64,000 nt of DNA from Chitinophagaceae bacterium (GTDB taxonomy: Bacteria; Bacteroidota; Bacteroidia; Chitinophagales; Chitinophagaceae). The stretch lies in contig JACSRW010000025.1 in the NCBI GenBank assembly GCA_014879565.1, positions 124,001-188,000 of the forward strand, read 5' to 3'. Under the pieces are notes generated by a model. It made no database searches. It was not told where the DNA came from and worked only from the letters and a program-made list of their open reading frames with translations. Position 1 is the stretch's first letter. Each line of letters starts with the position of its first letter. The position numbers were made by a program, and so were the translations under genes. Below, one piece after another: positions 43,812-50,946 of this stretch.

Positions 43812-44303
43812 TCAGATTCCCATATTACTAATATAAAACTCAAATTGCCAACCAAGAGCCGCCCTTGAGGTAACTGTGCTTATAAGGATTTTACCTTTTT
43901 CATAATCCTGAGACAGTTCCCCCTCCGATGCCCCTTTTGATTTAGGTCCTGTTGCTTTAAAACCCAATCTATTCATTTCCGCTAAAAGTTTATCATACTG
44001 AGATCTGGAACGAACCTTTAAACTGATTCCTTCTATAACTCGTTTCTTATTTGTCCAGCATCCCAATGTTGTCCATCCTATCAGAACAGGCTCCTTTGAT
44101 ATGAAACTTAGTCGCCCGTCAGTCATTACCGCACTGTCTACAACAATATAATTCAGTGAATCAACAAGCCTGCTCATTTTTTTTATATCCCCTGTACGAA
44201 GAATGGCTGTCATATCAGTTAGAGTGGGCAACAGCCGCTCCTGTGCATTCAGCAGGAACCCGGTCAAAAAGAAAAGCTTAAACAGAATTATTTTTTTCAT
44301 CAT
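43812..44303 (-). CDS. small secreted protein of unknown function
   Basis: 163 residues with signal peptide (about 1-20, FLLNAQ). Mostly alpha-beta, no family motif recognised. It is 11 bp downstream of the esterase gene on the same strand, so it is probably in one operon with it. Its base use is like its neighbours. Nothing further can be said. Confidence 0.7.
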   Translation of the reverse strand: MMKKIILFKLFFLTGFLLNAQERLLPTLTDMTAILRTGDIKKMSRLVDSLNYIVVDSAVMTDGRLSFISKEPVLIGWTTLGCWTNKKRVIEGISLKVRSRSQYDKLLAEMNRLGFKATGPKSKGASEGELSQDYEKGKILISTVTSRAALGWQFEFYISNMGI

Positions 44304-44313
44304 ACAGATCCAG

Positions 44314-45135
44314 TTATTTTTTCATTATCCAATCATAAAATTCCGGAAACTCCGCTCTCCACCGGGCTTCATTATGTTTTCCCTCATTGCGGATCACGGT
44401 ACTGATTTTTGCTTTGGAAACAGCTGTCAGCATTTCAAAAGCTTTCAGGGTATACGGCACCATAGTCTCTCCTTCCTGTTGACCGGCATAAAAGAAAACA
44501 CGGCCCCTGATCTTTTTCCCCTTTATTTTAATAATATCAAAAATGCCCGGGGCTGTCCAGAAAGCAGGTGAAAACACACCCGCCCCCCCAAATACACGCG
44601 GATATTTCAGGATAGCATGAAAGGATATAAGGCCGCCCATGGAACTTCCGGCAATGAATGTATGGGAACGATTCCTGGCCGTCTTAAAATTCCTGTCTAT
44701 TGCAGGTTTCAGGGTTTTTACAATAAAATCAACATAGGCATCTCCCTCCCCCTTACCAAAACGTCCGTGATCAAAAGGATTGTATTCATTCATACGGTAT
44801 TCCCGGCCATTATCAATACCCACCACTATGCAGTTACGCAGCCGGGTTGAATCCAGGAATTCATCCACCCCCCATTCCCCGGCATAAGAACTGGTATCGT
44901 CAAAAAGATTCTGACCATCGTGCATATATAACACGGGATACCGGCCCCCTTTCGGATATTGTGCCGGAACATACACCCAGATGCGCCGGAAACGGTTCAG
45001 CTGTGGCATATAAAAAGCACTGTCGAGAATTTTCACATGGGAAGAGGCTGTTGAAACGCGGGGCACAGCATTTTGCTGGGCAGGAACAGAAAGATCCGGC
45101 AGGCATAACAACAATAGTATGATTACTTTCCTCAT
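44314..45135 (-). CDS. secreted esterase-like alpha/beta hydrolase
   Basis: 273 residues with signal peptide (about 1-19). The fold begins FRRIWVYVPAQYP (about 49-61), then PVLYMHDGQNLFDD, and the nucleophile motif GSSMGG with S165. A histidine near RNEGKHNEARW (about 255) probably completes the triad. This is the putative esterase (Esterase D / ferri-enterobactin esterase-like) family. Substrate unknown. Confidence 0.87.
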   Translation of the reverse strand: MRKVIILLLLCLPDLSVPAQQNAVPRVSTASSHVKILDSAFYMPQLNRFRRIWVYVPAQYPKGGRYPVLYMHDGQNLFDDTSSYAGEWGVDEFLDSTRLRNCIVVGIDNGREYRMNEYNPFDHGRFGKGEGDAYVDFIVKTLKPAIDRNFKTARNRSHTFIAGSSMGGLISFHAILKYPRVFGGAGVFSPAFWTAPGIFDIIKIKGKKIRGRVFFYAGQQEGETMVPYTLKAFEMLTAVSKAKISTVIRNEGKHNEARWRAEFPEFYDWIMKK

Positions 45136-45158
45136 TACAGGAAAAATTGTTACTCGTA

Positions 45159-46043
45159 TCAGACCGTCTTCATCAGTTCGCGTATACGGGTATGGTGTTT
45201 ATCACTGACTTTCCATACGGGCAGACGAAACGCGTTCTGGCACAATCCCATTTCACTGAGGTAAGCTTTGACACCACTCGGGCTTCCTTCAGCGAACATG
45301 GACGCAATGATGTCAATATACTTTTCATGCAGGGGTTTTGCTTCGGCAAAGCGGCCAGCCAGGCACAAACGCACCATCTCTGCATATTCGGCCGGATAGG
45401 CGTTTGCCACAACGGATATCAGCCCCTCAGCCCCTGCAGCGATCATAGGCAGGGTAACCGGGTCATCGCCGCTGATTACCATAAAATCTGCCGGCTTATT
45501 CCGGATGATCTGGTTGATCTGGTCAAAATTGCCACTGGCCTCCTTAGTGGCAAATATATTCGGGCAATCCCTTGCAATACGGAGGGTGGTTTCTGCGGAT
45601 ACATTCATTCCCGTACGGCCCGGTACATTATACATAATGATGGGCAGCGGGGTAACCACATCCAGGGCTTTATAATGCTGATAAATACCTTCCTGGTTAG
45701 GTTTATTGTAATAAGGACTTACTGAAAGAATGGCATCATACCCGCTGAGATCTGTTTCCCGGTACTGTTTAACCAGTACCGCGGTATCATTGCCACCGAT
45801 TCCCGCAACCAGGGGAAGACGTCCGGCCACTTCATTTTTGACAAAAGAAAAAACCTCCTGTTTCTCGGTCCCATTCACAGTGGCACTTTCCCCGGTTGTA
45901 CCCAGCACAACCAGATACTCGACCTTCCCCTCAATCCAGAAACGGATCAGTTTTTTAAAGCTGTCCCAGTCAATACGGCCATCTTCAAGAAAGGGTGTAA
46001 CAATGGCAATGCCGGTGCCCGTGAATTTTTCCCTTAACGTCAT
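45159..46043 (-). CDS. dapA: 4-hydroxy-tetrahydrodipicolinate synthase
   Basis: 294 residues from ATG 46043 (MTLREKFTGTG), the usual start; the 48 extra codons of the longer frame run through the repeat region and are rejected. GTTGES at 48-53, the strand SVSPYYNKPNQEG, Y138 region MYNVPGRTG, and the Schiff-base lysine K167 in IFATKEASG are all present. The enzyme condenses pyruvate and aspartate semialdehyde, the first dedicated step of lysine and diaminopimelate synthesis. Confidence 0.95.
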   Translation of the reverse strand: MTLREKFTGTGIAIVTPFLEDGRIDWDSFKKLIRFWIEGKVEYLVVLGTTGESATVNGTEKQEVFSFVKNEVAGRLPLVAGIGGNDTAVLVKQYRETDLSGYDAILSVSPYYNKPNQEGIYQHYKALDVVTPLPIIMYNVPGRTGMNVSAETTLRIARDCPNIFATKEASGNFDQINQIIRNKPADFMVISGDDPVTLPMIAAGAEGLISVVANAYPAEYAEMVRLCLAGRFAEAKPLHEKYIDIIASMFAEGSPSGVKAYLSEMGLCQNAFRLPVWKVSDKHHTRIRELMKTV

Positions 46044-46163
46044 AATATGTTCAAGATTTTGATCTGCTTTTACCTTTACGCCTCTATACCGTAAGGAAAG
46101 GCAGAATTGTGAATGGATCTCTTCGGAGTTTGGGGTTTGGAGTTTGCCGTTTGACCACGACCC

Positions 46164-46316
46164 ATGCATTATCCCGCTACCAGACAACTAACTACCAACT
46201 TCTATCTGCTAACCCCTGTCTCACTTCTCCGGAACTGCACCCTTCGACACGCTCAGGGTGACATCCGTCAATCCCCATCTGCTGTCTACCAACTCCCGAC
46301 TCCCGACTGCCAACTT
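46164..46316. repeat. intergenic low-complexity region with short tandem and inverted repeats
   Basis: Between dapA and accA. It holds an inverted repeat CACCCT/AGGGTG with 11-base loop (46238-46260) in the phrase CCCTTCGACACGCTCAGGGTG, and CTCCCGA tandem units at 46288-46314. The pyrimidine-rich phrases resemble the accB-accC repeat and a shorter run at 50884-50910. No gene is supported. Confidence 0.6.
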
Positions 46317-47288
46317 TCATACTTCCTCCCAGAATCCCATCTTTCCGAATTTCCGGATCCGGTTATCCACTCTTTCTTCTGCCCGCTGGGCTTTCAGCTC
46401 TTTTATTACCGGAATCAGGTATTCCTTCAGGATCCGGGCTGATTCATCATAATCCCAGTGGGCTCCGCCGGGGGGCTCCGGAATGATACCATCAATGAGG
46501 CCAAATCCCAGCATTTTATCGGCGGTCAGCCTTAATTGTTCTGCGGCTACTTCTTTTTTGTCCCAGCTTCTCCAGAGGATGGAGGAGCAGCTCTCCGGGC
46601 TGATTACGGTATACCAGGTATTCTCCATCATGAATACCTTGTCCCCCACACCAATGCCAAGCGCTCCGCCACTGGCTCCTTCCCCGATGATCACACAGAT
46701 CACCGGTACTTTCAGACGGATCATTTCATAAATATTCCGGGCTATCGCTTCCCCTTGTCCGCGTTCTTCCGCCTCCAGGCCGGGATAAGCACCAGGGGTA
46801 TCAATAAGAGTAATAACCGGTTTATTGAATTTTTCCGCAAGTTTCATCAGGCGCAGGGCTTTCCGGTAACCTTCCGGATTGGCCATCCCGAAATTGCGTA
46901 ACTGACGCATTTTTGTATTAATCCCTTTTTGCTGGCCGATAATCATTACGGTCTCCCCGTCAAGGGAGGCAAAACCGCCAATCATCGCTTTATCGTCTTT
47001 TACATTCCGGTCGCCGTGCAGTTCCACAAAATCCGTGGTCATTTTTTCAATGTACTTCATCGTATAGGGGCGGTCCGGGTGCCGGCTGAGTTGTACCCGT
47101 TGCCAGCTGCTCAGGCTGCGGGTAATCTCTTTTCTTTTCTCGATGACACTTTCTTCCAGTTTCCGGATTACTTCGCTGTAATCCACTTTGCTTTTTTCTG
47201 CCTTCTGTTTAAGGTCGGCTATTTCTTCGAGCAGGTCTTTGATCGGTTTTTCAAAATCAATAAACTGCCGGTTTTTATCTGAGGGCAT
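46317..47288 (-). CDS. accA: acetyl-CoA carboxylase carboxyltransferase subunit alpha
   Basis: 323 residues, standard length. N-terminal coiled helix (about 10-55, [14 protein letters not shown]), then the carboxyltransferase domain with [21 protein letters not shown], and the segment [38 protein letters not shown]. Transfers the carboxyl from biotin to acetyl-CoA with the beta subunit (AccD, not in the window). It is not next to accB/accC. Confidence 0.96.
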   Translation of the reverse strand: MPSDKNRQFIDFEKPIKDLLEEIADLKQKAEKSKVDYSEVIRKLEESVIEKRKEITRSLSSWQRVQLSRHPDRPYTMKYIEKMTTDFVELHGDRNVKDDKAMIGGFASLDGETVMIIGQQKGINTKMRQLRNFGMANPEGYRKALRLMKLAEKFNKPVITLIDTPGAYPGLEAEERGQGEAIARNIYEMIRLKVPVICVIIGEGASGGALGIGVGDKVFMMENTWYTVISPESCSSILWRSWDKKEVAAEQLRLTADKMLGFGLIDGIIPEPPGGAHWDYDESARILKEYLIPVIKELKAQRAEERVDNRIRKFGKMGFWEEV

Positions 47289-47382
47289 AGGCTATTAATA
47301 AGGGGGCTAAATTAAGGATTATATAATTATACACGTCCCGGGGCAACAGGATGAAAAACAGGCGTTTTTCAGTGAAAAAAAT

Positions 47383-47414
47383 TTTGGTTTGGAATTTTTC
47401 GGCCCCTATCTTTG
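47383..47414 (+). promoter_or_regulatory. promoter of tRNA-Asp (TTTG-N20-TATCTTTG)
   Basis: Best promoter match in the window: a -33 TTTG at 47383-47386, 20 bases, then the exact -7 TATCTTTG at 47407-47414, 46 bp upstream of the mature tRNA end. Confidence 0.7.
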
Positions 47415-47460
47415 CCGTCCCAAAAATCACAAACCCGGCTGGTCCGGGAATGCGATGGAA

Positions 47461-47534
47461 GGATCGGTAGTTCAGTTGGTTAGAATGCCGCCCTGTCACG
47501 GCGGAGGTCGCGGGTTCGAGTCCCGTCCGGTCCG
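47461..47534 (+). tRNA. tRNA-Asp (GTC anticodon)
   Basis: 74 nt. Acceptor stem GGATCGG pairs with CCGGTCC (one T-G wobble), discriminator G73. D-loop TTCAGTTGGTT, anticodon GTC at 47495-47497, T-loop GGTTCGAGTCC. No CCA is encoded (the DNA continues CAAAAA). Promoter upstream, terminator immediately after. Confidence 0.97.
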
Positions 47535-47535
47535 C

Positions 47536-47564
47536 AAAAAGCCGCTTTTAAAGCGGCTTTTTTT
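47536..47564 (+). terminator. intrinsic terminator of tRNA-Asp
   Basis: Stem GCCGCTT/AAGCGGC with a three-base loop, A-run before and T-run after, directly at the tRNA 3' end. Confidence 0.9.
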
Positions 47565-47665
47565 ATTGTCCGCCAGCCTTCTTTTTTTGATATGCATCAA
47601 CCCTCCCCGGGCAAGAAAGGCCCTGTTTTTGCGTTAAAGCTGGACGGTTAAGACAATTAGCAGCA

Positions 47666-48415
47666 ATGAAATTTACAGCAACTACCCCGGGGGCAGCCCT
47701 GATTATATTCCTGGCGGGCTTCCTTCATATCTCTTTTATAACCCTCCGGCCTGCAAAACTAAAAAAGCAGGACGACCCTATTTACCTGGCAGAACACCCG
47801 GCCAGCACAGCATTTCCCCCTGCAGAATCCGCCCTGCTGGCCGTTTATGACAGCCTGCAAAATGAGTTGACAGATCTGAACCGGGTCGCGTTTGAAAATG
47901 CGATCGCCGGATATACCCGATTAATCCGGCAGGGAAAAATTCAAAACAACCACCTCCTCACCATTATTGATTTCTCACAACCCAGCATCCGTAAACGACT
48001 TTATGTCATTGACCTCCATCAACCCGGGTTACTGATTCACACATTGGCAGCTCATGGCAGAAACTCCGGCAAATACGCCGCCGTTTCATTCTCCAACCGG
48101 CCGGAATCCTATAAAAGCAGTCCCGGTTTTTATCTCACCGGCGAAACCTATTACGGAAAAAACGGGTATTCCCTCCGGCTGGATGGGCTTAATAAGGGCA
48201 TCAATGATAAGGCCCTGCAAAGAGGTATTGTTCTGCACGGAGCCGCTTATGTCAGCGAAACCCTCGCCGCCACCCAGGGTTATATTGGTCGCAGCCAGGG
48301 ATGCCCGGCAGTACCCCTTCAGGAGACCAATCAACTCATCCGCCTGATAAAAAACGGGAGCCTGGTCTACATCTATCATCCGGACTGGGCCGAAAAGACA
48401 AGCCTGGTAAACTGA
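47666..48415 (+). CDS. murein L,D-transpeptidase catalytic domain protein (YkuD_2 type)
   Basis: 249 residues with an N-terminal hydrophobic signal or anchor (about 8-28). The catalytic part ends with the pair H191 (LHGAAYV) and C213 (SQGCPAV), the nucleophilic cysteine and histidine of L,D-transpeptidases. It would crosslink or trim peptidoglycan in the periplasm. The Arg-rich N-terminal region is less conserved. Stands alone downstream of the tRNA. Confidence 0.87.
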   Translation: MKFTATTPGAALIIFLAGFLHISFITLRPAKLKKQDDPIYLAEHPASTAFPPAESALLAVYDSLQNELTDLNRVAFENAIAGYTRLIRQGKIQNNHLLTIIDFSQPSIRKRLYVIDLHQPGLLIHTLAAHGRNSGKYAAVSFSNRPESYKSSPGFYLTGETYYGKNGYSLRLDGLNKGINDKALQRGIVLHGAAYVSETLAATQGYIGRSQGCPAVPLQETNQLIRLIKNGSLVYIYHPDWAEKTSLVN

Positions 48416-48457
48416 AACTTGTTCATAACTCATTGAAAGCAGGCTCCTTTCAATGCA

Positions 48458-48465
48458 TATCTTTG
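48458..48465 (+). promoter_or_regulatory. promoter -7 element TATCTTTG
   Basis: Exact TAnnTTTG, 18 bp upstream of the dehydrogenase start at 48484; a TTG at 48433-48435 lies 22 bp upstream, near the -33 spacing. Confidence 0.6.
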
Positions 48466-48483
48466 CAGGCATAATTCTTCCTT

Positions 48484-49458
48484 ATGCTTAAGATTGGTGT
48501 TTTTGGCGTCGGCCACCTGGGAAAATTTCACCTGAATAACTGGAAAGAGATCCCCGGCGTTGAAATTGTCGGTTTTTTTGACCCGCATGACCAGACCGCC
48601 CTTGAAGTGGCTGACAAATACCAACTGCCCCGTTTTCTTGACCCGGATGCCCTGATGGATGCCTGTGACGCTATTGATGTGGTAGCCCCCACCAATTTCC
48701 ATTTTGAATGGTGCGAAAAAGCCATCAAAAAAGCGAAACACGTGTTTGTGGAAAAACCCCTGGCCAATACGATGGAAGAAGCCCGCCAGCTGGTCAAACT
48801 GGCCGCCGAATCCGGCATCAAATTCCAGGTGGGACATGTGGAACGTTTTAATCCCGCCTTTCTTGCGGTGAAGGATCTTGACCTGAAACCCATGTTTATC
48901 GAAGTACACCGCCTTGCCCAGTTCAACCCCCGGGGCACGGAAGTAAGTGTGATCCTTGACCTGATGATTCATGATATTGACATTATTCTCAGCATCGTGA
49001 AAAGCGATGTAAAATCCATTTCCGCCAGCGGCGTGGGCGTAATGACGGAAACACCCGATATCGCCAACGTTCGCATTGAATTCCATAACGGCTGTGTGGC
49101 CAACCTGACCAGCAGCCGCATCTCTATGAAGAAAATGCGCAAAATGCGCCTCTTCCAGAAAGATGCCTATATCGGAATTGATTTCCTGAACAAAAAATCG
49201 GAAATCATCAAACTCAAAGAACCCGGAGACAGCAATGTGTTTGCCTTTGATATCGAAACCCAGGCCGGTAAAAAAACCATTGCCATTTCCAACCCCCAGG
49301 TACCGGAAGTGAACGCGATTAAAATGGAACTGGAAGAATTTAAAAATGCCATCCTCCACAACACCCGTACCCTGGTATCGGAAATGGATGGCCTGATGGC
49401 CATGGATGTGGCCCACCAGATACTGGAAAAAATCGGCAACAATGTGATTACCCGCTGA
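48484..49458 (+). CDS. Gfo/Idh/MocA family NAD(P)-dependent oxidoreductase
   Basis: 324 residues. Rossmann N-domain with the VFGVGHLGKFHLNNW loop (about 5-19) and the EKPLANTMEEARQLV segment (about 96-110) with the catalytic Lys. The C-terminal alpha/beta domain is shorter than in most members. It overlaps the next gene by one base (TGATG), so the two are coupled. It probably acts on a sugar nucleotide or sugar phosphate for surface glycan synthesis; the substrate is unknown. Confidence 0.88.
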   Translation: MLKIGVFGVGHLGKFHLNNWKEIPGVEIVGFFDPHDQTALEVADKYQLPRFLDPDALMDACDAIDVVAPTNFHFEWCEKAIKKAKHVFVEKPLANTMEEARQLVKLAAESGIKFQVGHVERFNPAFLAVKDLDLKPMFIEVHRLAQFNPRGTEVSVILDLMIHDIDIILSIVKSDVKSISASGVGVMTETPDIANVRIEFHNGCVANLTSSRISMKKMRKMRLFQKDAYIGIDFLNKKSEIIKLKEPGDSNVFAFDIETQAGKKTIAISNPQVPEVNAIKMELEEFKNAILHNTRTLVSEMDGLMAMDVAHQILEKIGNNVITR

Positions 49459-50873
49459 TGCAAAAAAGCCGGCAAATATCATTGCTCTGGTATGTGATAG
49501 CAGACTATTTTACCGCAGCCCTGACCTGGTTTATCTTTTATCACTGGCGCAGCTGGATCCTGCAGGATACCGGCGCCTATCCCATCAGTAAAACCGCCTG
49601 GTCCTATATCCTGTTGCTTGTACCCGCAGGCTGGCTCATGCTGTATACCCTTGCCGGAACCTATCGGTATCTGTATAAAAAATCAAGACTTGCCGAATTC
49701 ACCCTCACATTTGTCTGCAGTCTCATCGGCACCACCGGCCTCTTCCTGCTTTTTGTTTTCAACGACCAGGATCCCCGTAATGGTTATACCTATTTTTATT
49801 ATGCCTGGTTTATCCTGCTCGGCATTCATTTTATCCTGACCTTCCTGGGAAGATGGCTGATTCTGCGCCAGGTAAAAAAACAATTACTCAGCGGGGAGGT
49901 TTCCTTTCCTGCCCTGCTGATCGGTTCTCCGGACACTGCCGCGCGTATTTTCCGGGAAACAACCCTTAACCTGCGCGATGGCGGGTACCGGTATACCGGT
50001 TATATCTGCCCCGTTCCCAACGGGAAAAACGGAATGGACAAAACGCTGCAACGGGCAGGTACGCTGGAAGAACTGGAAAAAATCATTGACCGGGATAAAA
50101 TCCGGCTCGTGGTCCTGGCGCTTGAAAAAAAAGAACAAACCCTGCTGGAAAACCTCATCAGCCGTCTTTCAGAGAAGGATGTGGAAATTAAAATCCTGCC
50201 GGATATGCTGGATATTTTATCCGGTTCGGTAAAAACCAGCAATGTAATGGGCGCGGCGCTGACCGATCTGCAAACAGGTCTGATGCAGCAATGGGAACAG
50301 AACAGCAAACGACTGATTGATGTCACCGCTTCCCTGCTGGGCTTACTGCTTCTTTCCCCCTTCCTCCTTTATATCGCCCTGCGGGTCAGGCTTTCCTCCC
50401 CGGGTCCGGTATTTTACAGCCAGGAACGTGTGGGCTATAAAGGCCGGCCTTTCCGGATGTATAAATTCAGGTCCATGCTGCAGGATGCAGAGAAAAACGG
50501 ACCCGCCCTTTCCTCGGAAAATGATCCCCGTATCACCCGCTGGGGCCGGATTATGCGCAAATGGAGACTGGATGAATTGCCGCAATTATGGAATATTCTT
50601 AAAGGAGAAATGAGCCTCGTAGGCCCCCGGCCTGAACGCCGTTTCTATATTGACCAGATCCTGCCCCGTCAGCCCTACTATAAATATCTCTTACGGGTGA
50701 AGCCCGGTCTGACCAGCTGGGGTATGGTACAGTTCGGTTATGCAGAAAATACAGAACAGATGATTGAAAGAAGCAAATACGACCTGCTCTATATCGAAAA
50801 CATCTCCCTCCTGCTTGACTTTAAAATCATGATCCATACCCTCCGGATCATTTTTAAAGGAAAAGGCAAATAA
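49458..50873 (+). CDS. polyprenyl-phosphate hexose-1-phosphate (exopolysaccharide) glycosylphosphotransferase
   Basis: 471 residues. Four N-terminal membrane helices (to about 150), a CoA-binding-like Rossmann domain (about 150-270), and the C-terminal sugar transferase domain beginning KRLIDVTASLLGLLLLSPFLL (about 278) with the DELPQLWNILKGEMSLVGPRP signature at about 375-395. It transfers a sugar-1-phosphate to undecaprenyl phosphate at the inner membrane, starting a repeat unit. Only this and the dehydrogenase of such a cluster are in the window. Confidence 0.93.
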   Translation: MQKSRQISLLWYVIADYFTAALTWFIFYHWRSWILQDTGAYPISKTAWSYILLLVPAGWLMLYTLAGTYRYLYKKSRLAEFTLTFVCSLIGTTGLFLLFVFNDQDPRNGYTYFYYAWFILLGIHFILTFLGRWLILRQVKKQLLSGEVSFPALLIGSPDTAARIFRETTLNLRDGGYRYTGYICPVPNGKNGMDKTLQRAGTLEELEKIIDRDKIRLVVLALEKKEQTLLENLISRLSEKDVEIKILPDMLDILSGSVKTSNVMGAALTDLQTGLMQQWEQNSKRLIDVTASLLGLLLLSPFLLYIALRVRLSSPGPVFYSQERVGYKGRPFRMYKFRSMLQDAEKNGPALSSENDPRITRWGRIMRKWRLDELPQLWNILKGEMSLVGPRPERRFYIDQILPRQPYYKYLLRVKPGLTSWGMVQFGYAENTEQMIERSKYDLLYIENISLLLDFKIMIHTLRIIFKGKGK

Positions 50874-50921
50874 CCTTTTCGCCGCTGACTGCTCACCACT
50901 CACTACTCCCCGCAAAATTGC

Positions 50922-50929
50922 TACATTTG
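50922..50929 (+). promoter_or_regulatory. promoter -7 element TACATTTG
   Basis: Exact TAnnTTTG, 17 bp upstream of the TTG start of the M1 peptidase. A pyrimidine-rich repeat (ctgctcaccactcactactc) is just upstream (about 50889-50910). Confidence 0.55.
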
Positions 50930-50946
50930 AAAAAAACCCGTCCGTT

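Noticed and set aside
46044-46187. Upstream start for dapA
   Set aside because: The extra 48 codons run through low-complexity repeat sequence and the family begins at MTLREKF.
48430-49482. 350-codon open frame opposite the Gfo/Idh gene
   Set aside because: Antisense shadow, Phe/His/Gly-rich translation without motif.
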